From Anaerovorax sp. IOR16 (GTDB lineage Bacteria; Bacillota; Clostridia; Peptostreptococcales; Anaerovoracaceae), in NCBI RefSeq assembly GCF_017168145.1, contig NZ_JADQTL010000003.1, positions 1 through 64,000 of the forward strand: a stretch of DNA of 64,000 nt. Direction: 5' to 3'. Position 1 is the first letter of the stretch. Each line of letters starts with the position of its first letter. This document shows positions 35,652 to 43,971 of this stretch, piece after piece. The notes under the pieces are model-generated. The model was not told where the DNA came from. It saw nothing but the letters and a program-made list of their open reading frames with translations, and made no database searches. The translations under genes were made by a program, and so were the position numbers.

Positions 35652-36305
35652 ATGTGTAAAGAAGAATTAATGAAGTTAGCTTTTGATTCGATTGTTGAAG
35701 CAGATGAAGATTCAGCCATGGAATCAATGGATAAAGCTGCTGAGGCTGGCATTAGTGCCGTGGAAATGTTGAAAGAAGGATTCAGTAAGGGTATGAATGA
35801 ACTGGGAGATCAGTTTGGAAGAGGTGAAATATTCTTACCGGAATTAATCTTTGCTACCGAAGTTATGAAGGCTGTTACAGAAAGAGTTGAAACAGAACTG
35901 TTAGAAAGTGGAGAAACGGTTACTCAGAAGGGTAAGATTGTTATGGCCACAGTTGAGGGAGATGTACATGATATCGGTAAAGGAATTTGTGTATCGCTCC
36001 TTAAAACATGTGGTTTTGACGTGTACGATCTTGGCAGAGAAGTTCCTGCATCCGTGATTATTGATAAGGCCGAAGAAGTTGGGGCTGATATCATTGGAAC
36101 AAGCGCGCTTCTTACAACGACAATGACTGTTCAGCAGGAAATTGAAAATGAGCTGAAATCCAGAGGGATCAGAGATAAGTATAAAACTATGATTGGTGGA
36201 GCGCCAGTTACACAAAGATGGGCGGAAAAAATCGGTGCTGATGCTTATACAGAAGATGCATCTGAATGTTGCGAGCGAGCACAAAGATTTTTAGAAAATA
36301 AATAA
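35652..36305 (+). CDS. Methyltransferase corrinoid protein (copy A)
   Basis: B12-binding methyl carrier, 217 aa. It has the helical cap (residues 1-90) and the corrinoid domain with GDVHDIGKG, TSALLTTTMTVQQ and GGAPVTQRW. It is almost identical to copy B at 39975-40628: about 8 residue differences, and the DNA is also nearly the same along the gene. The flanks are unrelated. It heads unit A with a BCCT transporter and a non-Pyl MttB homologue, so it probably accepts methyl from that enzyme. Ribosome site AGGGAGG. Confidence 0.92.
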   Translation: MCKEELMKLAFDSIVEADEDSAMESMDKAAEAGISAVEMLKEGFSKGMNELGDQFGRGEIFLPELIFATEVMKAVTERVETELLESGETVTQKGKIVMATVEGDVHDIGKGICVSLLKTCGFDVYDLGREVPASVIIDKAEEVGADIIGTSALLTTTMTVQQEIENELKSRGIRDKYKTMIGGAPVTQRWAEKIGADAYTEDASECCERAQRFLENK

Positions 36306-36441
36306 TGTAATTTAATGCATTTAATATTAATCGTGGCTATTTATTTACGTAATTAACGTTGGACAAAATATTCAATATATTTAACAAGTTAATTTTAAAA
36401 ATATATTATTATGCTTTCCTTCAAAGCAGAAAGGATATGAA

Positions 36442-38040
36442 ATGAATGACGAAATAAATAGTACCAATATTAATAACGGTAGAAATCGCAGCTATGATTT
36501 AGGATTAATTATAGCAGGTGTAGGAATACAAGTAATTCTAGTAATTTTAATGGTTATTGAACCAGATGCAACATTAAACGGTATACAGAGTATTTTCGAC
36601 AGAGTAATCGAAGTATTTGGACCATTAATGTTATGGTTTACACTTATAACATTTGGTATTGCTATTTACTTAGGATTTGGCAAATATGGAAATATAAAAT
36701 TAGGAGAAGGCAATCCTGAATATTCTATGTTTAGTTATATTTCAATGATGACTTTAGCCTCTCTAGCATCGGCAGCAATATATTGGTCCTTTACAGAATG
36801 GGCAAGTTACTATAGTGGCCCTGGGTTAGATATGGAGGCTAGTTCATTTTTAGCATTAGATACTTCTTTATCTTATGCATTCTTCCACTGGGGTATAGGG
36901 ATGCAGTCACTATATGTAATTATAGGAATTGCAATTGCTTTTGCAGTATACATAAAAAAAGTACCTTTATTCCAAGTTAGTACAGTATGCAATGCTATGC
37001 TGGGGGATAGAGTTGAGGAAAAGAAAAAGAAGACCTTTGGAAAAATTATAGACTTCATAGTAATTATAGGAATCGTAGGAGGATTGGGCTCTACACTTGG
37101 TTTAGCAGTTCCATTAGCAGGAGGAGGGTTAACTCAAGCGGCTGGGATTGAACTTACATTTTCTGTTAAAGTTGGAATTTTGCTAACGATAGCTATTGTG
37201 TTTACAATCACTTCATTTATAGGTACCAAAAAAGGTATGCAAACAGTTAGTAATACCTCAACTATAATTTGCCTAGCTTTGTTAGCGTATTTGTTTATTA
37301 TGGGGCCGACCGTATTCATAATGGATAACATTACGAATAGTCTTGGTTGGATGGTTACAAATTTTATGCGTATGAGCTTATTTACAGATCCGATTGCTGG
37401 TGGTAAATTCCCTGATTGGTGGACAATTTACTTTATTGCATTTTACTTAAACTATACAGCCTTTATGGGTATATTTATTGCAAAAATCTCAAAAGGAAGG
37501 ACTATCAGGCAGGTTACATGGGCTACGCTACTTGGGATAAGGTGTGGTGTATGGGTACTATTTGGAGTAAATGGTAGCTTTGCAATACATGCCAATATGG
37601 AAGGTTTTGTTGACGTAGTAGGGCTTGTAAATAAAGGTGCAGGTCAGGACGCTATATATCAACTATATGAAATGTTACCAGGAGGAACCAAAATCATACC
37701 TATTGTTGTAATGGTTATGATTGTAGGATTTGTAGCATCTTCACTAGATACTGCTTCTTTATCTTTGGCACAGACTACAACGCTAAAACTTGATGAAAAT
37801 GGGGATCCAAGCAAATGGCTTAGAGTATTTTGGTGCTTTATACTTACCTTATTACCATTATCAATCATGTTCGTTGAAGCAAACTTTAACGTAATAAAAA
37901 TGATATCTATACTTACTGCTATCCCATTTGTATTTATATTAATATTTATGTATGTGGGGACGTTTAGATGGCTAAAAGAGTATAAAGCTGAACAATGCAC
38001 TATAGAAGATGATGTAAATATAAACGTAGATATTGTTTGA
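36442..38040 (+). CDS. BCCT-family transporter (unit A)
   Basis: Twelve-helix membrane carrier of the betaine/choline/carnitine family, 532 aa. Recognisable blocks are EYSMFSYISMMTLASLASAAIYW, FFHWGIG and FIAKISKGRTIRQ. In the substrate aromatic box, typical members read YWAWWISW.PFVG. Here it is YFIAFYLNYTAFMG, so the tryptophans are Phe/Tyr. With its place between the corrinoid protein and the MttB homologue, it likely imports the methylated amine used by unit A. The exact substrate is open. The 3' end is tandemly duplicated (see 38011-38095). Confidence 0.88.
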   Translation: MNDEINSTNINNGRNRSYDLGLIIAGVGIQVILVILMVIEPDATLNGIQSIFDRVIEVFGPLMLWFTLITFGIAIYLGFGKYGNIKLGEGNPEYSMFSYISMMTLASLASAAIYWSFTEWASYYSGPGLDMEASSFLALDTSLSYAFFHWGIGMQSLYVIIGIAIAFAVYIKKVPLFQVSTVCNAMLGDRVEEKKKKTFGKIIDFIVIIGIVGGLGSTLGLAVPLAGGGLTQAAGIELTFSVKVGILLTIAIVFTITSFIGTKKGMQTVSNTSTIICLALLAYLFIMGPTVFIMDNITNSLGWMVTNFMRMSLFTDPIAGGKFPDWWTIYFIAFYLNYTAFMGIFIAKISKGRTIRQVTWATLLGIRCGVWVLFGVNGSFAIHANMEGFVDVVGLVNKGAGQDAIYQLYEMLPGGTKIIPIVVMVMIVGFVASSLDTASLSLAQTTTLKLDENGDPSKWLRVFWCFILTLLPLSIMFVEANFNVIKMISILTAIPFVFILIFMYVGTFRWLKEYKAEQCTIEDDVNINVDIV

Positions 38041-38095
38041 TTTCTAGAAGCTAATGTAAATATAAACTTAGGTATTGTTTGATTTTTAGAAGCTA
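38011..38095 (+). repeat. Tandem duplication at the 3' end of the BCCT gene
   Basis: Copy 1 at 38011-38053 and copy 2 at 38053-38095 are about 42 nt each and differ at a few positions. Copy 1 contains the last codons and the stop; copy 2 is the untranslated echo before the next gene. Confidence 0.8.
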
Positions 38096-38130
38096 GAAAG
38101 GAGAATACAGTTTTACTGTAATGTGAAAAA

Positions 38131-39619
38131 ATGAAGAAAAATAAAATGGAATATGTTAAGAAACCTTCTAAAGTTGGAGTTTTGAGAGCTAACACTATTA
38201 ATGATGAGCAGGTAGATAAAATACATTTTGCTACACTTAAAATTTTAAAAGATACTGGCATAAGAATAGGGTCATTAGAAGCTGCAAAATTATTTGAGAA
38301 AAATGGAGCTGAAGTGGAATATAAAGACGAGTATGCTATAGTAAAATTATATCCACACATGGTAGAAGCAGCATTAGCTACAGCAGCAAGACCTATGACT
38401 TTTTATGGAAGAACAAAAGATAAAGACTTTATTGCATTTAAGAACAATGTAGGATTTACAAATTTTGGGGAAACAGTTGGAATTATAGATTTAAAGACAA
38501 GAGAGCATCGAGATTCTGTAAAAGCTGATAATGGAGATTTAGTGAAAATTTGCGATTATTATGATGAAATTGCTGTTGTTGACAGGCCTTTTGTATGCAC
38601 TGACTATCCAAGCAGTGTGCAAGCGTTACATAATCTCCAAGTTTGTATGGAGAATACTTCAAAAGCGCTATTTATAGGAGCAGCTAATAGAGATAACTGT
38701 AAGAGAATGATAGATATGGCAGCGGTTGCAGTAGGTGGAATGGATAACTTAAAAGCTAGACCTTTTTTAAACATCTGGGTTTGTCCAACTAGTCCTCTTG
38801 AGCTGGCAAAAGAATGTTGTGAAATAACGATGGAATGTGCGAAAGCAGGTATAGGTATTGCATGTATACCTATGGCTCTCGCGGGTGCTACATCACCAGT
38901 TACTTTAGCTGGATCTGTTGTACAGCATAATGCAGAACTGCTTGCATGCTTTACTTTAGCTCAGCTTGTAAGAAAAGGCGCAAGATTTATTTATTGCAGT
39001 ATGAGTACACTTATGGATCTTAAAACTGCGGAAGGTGCAGTAGGAGCTCCAGAACAAGGTATTCTTACTTCTGCCCTTTCTAAGATAGCACAAAAGTATA
39101 ACCTGCCTACATTTATGGGCTCTTCACTTTCTGATAGCAAAATACCTGACGCACAGGTTGGTTATGAATTTGCTATGAATGCAATGGCAGCTGCTATCGC
39201 AGGTGTAAACTTTATTGAAGGTGCAGGTGCATTGGAATTTGGCTTGACAATGGACTATGCAAAATTAGTGATGGATTGTGAAGCAATGAATTCTATTCGT
39301 AAAATAATAGGTGGAATAGAGGTTAATGATGATACGCTTGCACTAGATATCATTGATAAGGTTGGTCCAACTGGTGCTTACTTAAATGAAAGACATACAT
39401 TTGCATATATGAAAGAACAATCTAATGCAGAAATCTTCAGCAGAAAAAGCAGAAGTGCCTGGGAAAAAGCTGGTTCTAAGAACGTAGCAGAAAAAGCGTA
39501 TGAAAAAGCAGAATGGATTTCTTGAAAACCATCAAGTTGCTCCATTAGTACAAGGAGCTAAAGAAGAAATTGCTAAGATGATCGAACAGTACGAAAAAGA
39601 TTTAGGAGTGGCAAAATAA
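38131..39619 (+). pseudogene. MttB-family methyltransferase without pyrrolysine, frameshifted near the 3' end
   Basis: Homologue of trimethylamine methyltransferase. The Pyl site is replaced by Leu333 (FMGSSLSDSKIPDAQ against FVAGG-Pyl-ADSKVPDAQ). Such non-Pyl relatives (MtgB, MtpB, MtcB) demethylate quaternary amines such as glycine betaine, proline betaine or carnitine; the adjacent BCCT transporter fits. The first frame stops at 39525. Homology resumes in another frame (FLENHQVAPLVQGAKEEI...) up to TAA at 39619. Removing one T from TTT at 39518-39520 restores a 495-aa protein, the normal length. Only about 32 C-terminal residues are affected, so partial function is conceivable. The ribosome site lies far upstream, with a small ACAGT-TTT-ACTGT hairpin between it and the ATG. 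Confidence 0.85.
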
Positions 39620-39710
39620 AATAGTATCTAATTTCATATTTGAACAATCATATTGGCTTTTGCAGGATAAAGATGACCGAATGAATGACAGAACTTTCGG
39701 AAATTTAAAA

Positions 39711-39755
39711 ATATAATGATTTTTTTCATTATTATAATGGAGAAAATCATTATAT
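39711..39755. promoter_or_regulatory. 45-nt nested palindrome, candidate activator-binding site B
   Basis: Centre 39733. Inner TCATTAT-t-ATAATGG. Outer arms ATATAATGATTTT (39711-39723) and AAAATCATTATAT (39743-39755) pair fully. Mismatches occur only at 39724/39742 and 39726/39740. The centre is about 130 bp upstream of the -24 element, a typical enhancer distance. The sequence is very close to the palindrome at 35188-35230. Confidence 0.6.
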
Positions 39756-39802
39756 AAATCTAATTAGAAGATATAACAGCTTAAGTAAATTTGTAAAAAA
39801 AT

Positions 39803-39848
39803 AAAAATAATTGTTTAATTATCAACGTTAAACAATTATTTTTTTTTA
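39803..39848 (+). terminator. Terminator upstream of unit B
   Basis: Perfect 16-bp stem AAAAATAATTGTTTAA (39803-39818) / TTAAACAATTATTTTT (39828-39843) followed by more T. Confidence 0.85.
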
Positions 39849-39860
39849 TTATTAAAAAAC

Positions 39861-39876
39861 TGGTATGAAAGTTGCT
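39861..39876 (+). promoter_or_regulatory. Sigma54 -24/-12 promoter of unit B
   Basis: TGGTATGAAAGTTGCT has GG at 39862-39863 and GC at 39874-39875 with 10 nt between. It is a good though not perfect consensus, 99 bp upstream of corrinoid protein B. Confidence 0.75.
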
Positions 39877-39974
39877 TTATATAAAGGTGTAGCGGAAGAG
39901 GCTTATAGTGAGAAGCCTATTGATGCTACACAATAAGGTTTATTTAAAACATTAAACAATTAAGGAGTGTAATC

Positions 39975-40628
39975 ATGAGTAAAGAAGAATTAATGAAGTT
40001 AGCTTTTGATTCGATTGTTGAAGCAGATGAAGATTCAGCTATGGAGGCAATGGACAAAGCTGCTGAGGCTGGCGTTAGTGCCGTGGAAATGTTGAAAGAA
40101 GGATTCAGTAAGGGTATGAATGAACTGGGAGATCAGTTTGGAAGAGGTGAAATATTCTTACCAGAATTAATCTTTGCTACCGAAGTTATGAAGGCTGTTA
40201 CGGAAAGAGTTGAAACGGAACTGTTAGAAAGTGGAGAAACGGTTACTCAGAAGGGTAAGATTGTTATGGCCACCGTTGAGGGAGATGTACATGATATCGG
40301 TAAAGGAATTTGCGTATCGCTCCTTAAAACATGTGGTTTTGACGTGTATGATCTTGGCAGAGAAGTTCCTGCATCCGTGATTATTGATAAGGCTGAAGAA
40401 GTTGGGGCTGATATCATTGGAACAAGCGCGCTTCTTACAACGACAATGACTGTTCAGCAAGAACTTGAAAATGAGCTGAAATCCAGAGGAATCCGAGATA
40501 AGTATAAGACTATGATCGGCGGGGCACCTATTACGCAAAGATGGGCGGAGAAGATCGGTGCTGATGCTTATACAGAAGATGCTTCTGAATGTTGTGAAAG
40601 AGCACAGAGATTTATAGATGAAAAATAA
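39975..40628 (+). CDS. mtbC: Dimethylamine corrinoid protein (copy B)
   Basis: B12-binding methyl carrier, 217 aa, with GDVHDIGKG, TSALLTTTMTVQQ and GGAPITQRW. Nearly identical to copy A (35652-36305) at DNA and protein level. It precedes mtbB by 55 bp in one transcription unit, so it is the likely methyl acceptor of MtbB. Ribosome site TAAGGAG. Confidence 0.93.
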   Translation: MSKEELMKLAFDSIVEADEDSAMEAMDKAAEAGVSAVEMLKEGFSKGMNELGDQFGRGEIFLPELIFATEVMKAVTERVETELLESGETVTQKGKIVMATVEGDVHDIGKGICVSLLKTCGFDVYDLGREVPASVIIDKAEEVGADIIGTSALLTTTMTVQQELENELKSRGIRDKYKTMIGGAPITQRWAEKIGADAYTEDASECCERAQRFIDEK

Positions 40629-40683
40629 ATTCGTATTATAAAAACATTTTTTATAATAATTAACCCGAAAGGAGTACTAAGTT

Positions 40684-42078
40684 ATGAGTCAAAAATACTT
40701 TACTAGAATGGGCGATGGCGAAGGCGTTTGGATGACGAAAGAAGAAATTAAGAATGACGTAATCGCTGGAATGGAAGATGCTGTAGTAAGAGGCAAGTCA
40801 CAACCACTTGATGATAGTGAAATTGATCAATTAGTTGAAATATTGACGATGCCAGAAAAAAATGTTAGTGTTGAAAGAGGTAATGAAGGTATTGTTACCT
40901 TTGATGCCGGTACATTAAAACTTCCTATAAGATCAGGAATACCAGTAGATAGATCTACGACATTACTGATACATGAAAGAATTCTTTGTTCAGATACAAT
41001 GGAACTTTGTAACACAGACTATAGTTACAAGGCAATTAAAAATATTGTACCAGAAGAAGGAATGGCTATGGAGCAAGCTCAGATGAACTGTATTATGCCT
41101 ATATTTTATGGTGCGATGCCTAATATGGGTTTATATACAAAACCAGATGGGCCTGTTGATAACTGGGCAATGCTGCTTCCAGAAGGAAAAATTAAGGAAG
41201 CGATGGCTGCACAGGAAGAAGCTGCTGAATTATGTAAAAATGATATGATTTATATTGGTTCCGTTATGGCTGAGTCAGGAGCATGTGGACTTCAGTTTGA
41301 TACTTGTGGAGCTAGTGGTGATGCAGATGCTTATGCAGCTTTAGGAGCAGCTAAAGTATTATCAGAAAAATATCCTGATGTAAGTATTACTATGGGCATG
41401 GCAAATGAATTTCATCTTGGTATGCATGGTAAATTAAAGTTTGAGGGTCAAAGGGTTGCTGGACAGTATCCTGCTAAGCAGGTTAAGTCTGTTGAAGCTG
41501 CAGGGGCTCACAGTTATGGCTGTGTAGTTAACACAAATAGCAGTAAATCATTTGCCTGGAACTTATCACGTTCCGTTACATATGTTAAGGAAGCTACAAG
41601 AGTAGCAAATATCCCTGTGTTAGTAAACGCAGGAATGGGTGTAGGTGGTATACCGTTAACAAATACATCTCCTACAGATGCAACTACAAGAGTATCAAAG
41701 GCTATGCTGGAAATCGGTAAAGCCGACGGATTGTAGATAGGCCACGGAGATGCGTACGGAATGGCTGTAATGCACGAAATGGCCGCAGGTATGGGCGGAA
41801 TACGTACAGCTGGAGATCTAGTTGCACGTATGGTCATGAAGGGCATGAAAATTGCTTCCGCAAAGGAATATGTAGCAAATAAACTTGGATGTTCCGTTTT
41901 CGATTTAGCAGATTCAGCAAAGATGAAGGAGATCAGGGAATCTCTAGACATCGGCACAATCTTAGAAAGAAAACATGCATCTACAGGTATGGCTGCAAAG
42001 ATTAAGATTGCGGAGTTACTTGACATTAAGATTCCTAGTGTTGAGCTTTTCAAGAAGAAGGTAGGTAAGGGATTTTAA
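40684..42078 (+). CDS. mtbB: Dimethylamine:corrinoid methyltransferase with in-frame amber (pyrrolysine) codon
   Basis: Transfers methyl from dimethylamine to its corrinoid protein. The frame is 464 codons plus stop, interrupted only by TAG at codon 351 (41734-41736). Coding continues in the same frame as IGHGDAYGMAVMHEMAAG. The site ADGL-(TAG)-IGHGD and position fit MtbB (Pyl356, 467 aa); MtmB carries Pyl at 202, which excludes monomethylamine methyltransferase. Further MtbB blocks: MGDGEGVWMTKEEI, IPIFYGAMPNMGLY-type sequence (here IMPIFYGAMPNMGLYTKPDG), and NTNSSKSFAWNLSR. Ribosome site AAAGGAG. Likely to be mis-split by automatic annotation. Confidence 0.94.
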
Positions 42079-42113
42079 TTGAAATTTTAGAAAAACAAAT
42101 AATAAAGTATAAT

Positions 42114-42145
42114 AAAGGGCAAGGTAGGTGCCTTGCCCTTTATTA
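42114..42145 (+). terminator. Terminator after mtbB
   Basis: Perfect 11-bp stem AAAGGGCAAGG (42114-42124) / CCTTGCCCTTT (42131-42141), loop TAGGTG, short T tract. Readthrough to the BCCT gene may still occur, as no clear promoter was seen before it. Confidence 0.75.
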
Positions 42146-42238
42146 CACAACAACAAGTCTGAAATTTCACAAAATTTTATTAATTTATTTTCAATTCGTA
42201 ATAAAAGATAATTTTGGTTAAGTAATAAGGAGATTAAA

Positions 42239-43819
42239 ATGGAAGAGAATTTAAATATGAAAACTAAGGGTAAATTTGACCTTTCTTTAATTATAGTTAG
42301 TTTAGCATTACTTGTTTTATTTGTTATTATGATGATAAATTCACCGGATGCCACCTTAAATGGAATTAATAATATTTTTAATAAAGTTGTTGCAGTTTTC
42401 GGACCTATGCTTGAAGTGTTCACTTTTATAATGTTATGCTTATCATTTTATTTAGGTATAGGAAGATATAAAAATGTTAAGCTTGGTGATAGCGATCCGG
42501 AATATTCTATGTTTAGTTATGTAGCAATGATGACTCTTGCAGCGTTAGCATCGGCAGCATTATACTGGGGATTTACTGAATGGGCATTCTACTACGTAAC
42601 ACCTGGTTTGGGTCTAGAACCAGGTTCTACAGCAGCACTGGAAGCTTCTTTAGGATATTCTTTTTTCCATTGGGGCTTATCGGGTCAGTGTATCTATGTA
42701 ATCATTGGGGTCGCTATGGCCTATGCATTTTATGTAAAAAAGATCCCCGTCCTACAGACAAGTGCTGTTTGCAGCGCTATGATGGGTGACGTAAAGGGTA
42801 AATCTGTTATAGGTAAATTGATTGATTTTAGTGTAATCTTTGGAGTTGTTGGTGGTCTTGGATGTTCACTTGGATTAGCGGTTCCTTTAGCAGCAGGTGC
42901 TCTTACTCAAATTTTTGGTGTTAAAATTACATTCCCGATTCAAGTAGGAATCGTTGTATTTATTGCAATAGTATTTACACTTACATCATTTATTGGTACG
43001 AAGAAGGGAATGAAAAATTTAAGTAATTTTTCTGCAGGCCTTTGTATTGTTTTCTTAATTTATGTATTCTTGGCTGGTCCAACTACATTCATTATGAAGA
43101 ACACAGTAAACTCATTTGGTTGGATGATTGGCGAATTTCCTCGTATGTCATTCTTTATGGACCCAATTGCACAAACTGGATTCCCAGAATCGTGGACGTT
43201 ATATTTCCAAGCATTTTATCTAAATTATGCAGCACTGATGGGTATTTTTATTGCTAAGGTTTCAAAGGGAAGAACGATTAAACAAGTTGCATGGGCGACG
43301 TTGTTTGGTATCAGTGCCGGTGGATGGTTCCTATTTGCTGTACACGGAAGCTTTTCAATCCATGCACATATTACAAACCAAACGAATATCGTTGAGCTTG
43401 TAAACAGTGGTGTTGGTGAAGCAGGTATTTATCAAGTACTTGAATTATTGCCTGGCGGATCTATTATCTTACCAGTTGCGCTTTTGGTTATAATTGTTGG
43501 ACTTGTTGCATCTTCATTGGATACCGGCTCTTTATCACTTGCACAGACTACAACAAAAATTGTTGAGAAGGATGGAGAAGTAAACAGATGGCTGAGAGTA
43601 TTCTGGTGCATCGTTCTTACATTAGTTCCACTTTCAATTATGTTTGCAAAGGCAAGTTTTTCAGCTCTTAAAATTTTATCCATATTAATATCGGTGCCAT
43701 TTATGTTTATTATTATATTTATGGCTTATGGAATGTTTAAGTGGTTAAAAGAAGATAGAAAATCAGGTTTAATTGATCAACTGATTGTTGAAGATGAAAG
43801 AAAAGAGATGTTGGGTTAA
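42239..43819 (+). CDS. BCCT-family transporter (unit B)
   Basis: 526-aa, twelve-helix carrier, clearly paralogous to the BCCT protein of unit A along its whole length (SPDATLNGI, EYSMFSYVAMMTLAALASAALYW, ASSLDTGSLSLAQTTT). The aromatic box reads YFQAFYLNYAALMG, again lacking the usual tryptophans. Placed after mtbB, it probably imports a methylamine or methylated precursor. Archaeal clusters use the unrelated MttP/MtbP-type permeases, so this is a different solution. Ribosome site AAGGAG. Confidence 0.88.
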   Translation: MEENLNMKTKGKFDLSLIIVSLALLVLFVIMMINSPDATLNGINNIFNKVVAVFGPMLEVFTFIMLCLSFYLGIGRYKNVKLGDSDPEYSMFSYVAMMTLAALASAALYWGFTEWAFYYVTPGLGLEPGSTAALEASLGYSFFHWGLSGQCIYVIIGVAMAYAFYVKKIPVLQTSAVCSAMMGDVKGKSVIGKLIDFSVIFGVVGGLGCSLGLAVPLAAGALTQIFGVKITFPIQVGIVVFIAIVFTLTSFIGTKKGMKNLSNFSAGLCIVFLIYVFLAGPTTFIMKNTVNSFGWMIGEFPRMSFFMDPIAQTGFPESWTLYFQAFYLNYAALMGIFIAKVSKGRTIKQVAWATLFGISAGGWFLFAVHGSFSIHAHITNQTNIVELVNSGVGEAGIYQVLELLPGGSIILPVALLVIIVGLVASSLDTGSLSLAQTTTKIVEKDGEVNRWLRVFWCIVLTLVPLSIMFAKASFSALKILSILISVPFMFIIIFMAYGMFKWLKEDRKSGLIDQLIVEDERKEMLG

Positions 43820-43873
43820 TTAAATTTGGAATTTAAATTTTATTAGAATATTTAAAGAAGAAATTAAAAACAT

Positions 43874-43916
43874 AAAATTGTGCGATGGAACTTAAGTTCT
43901 GCCGCACAATTTTTTA
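43874..43916 (+). terminator. Terminator after the unit B transporter
   Basis: AAATTGTGCG (43875-43884) and CGCACAATTTTTT (from 43903) form a stem with an inner GGAACTTAAGTTC helix, followed by a T run. The A-rich left side could also stop the convergent activator gene. Confidence 0.8.
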
Positions 43917-43971
43917 TTGAGAGACGTATATACTATAAATTTTCAAAGATATTAGGAATTAAAATGTTAAA

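Larger units (their letters stand above)
39620..39974. other. Regulatory gap before methyltransferase unit B
   Basis: 355 bases with the same order of parts as before unit A: palindrome, terminator, sigma54 promoter. No gene seen. Confidence 0.6.

Noticed and set aside
36320-36350. Sigma54 promoter before the unit A BCCT gene
   Set aside because: TGGCTATTTATTTACG lacks the GC at -12; the gene is better explained by readthrough from the corrinoid gene.
37659-38360. 233-aa minus-strand ORF across the BCCT/MttB-like junction
   Set aside because: It is antisense to two well-supported genes and owes its length partly to the 42-bp tandem duplication.
40684-42078. Monomethylamine methyltransferase (mtmB)
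   Set aside because: The amber codon is at 351, matching MtbB, and the flanking motifs match MtbB rather than MtmB.
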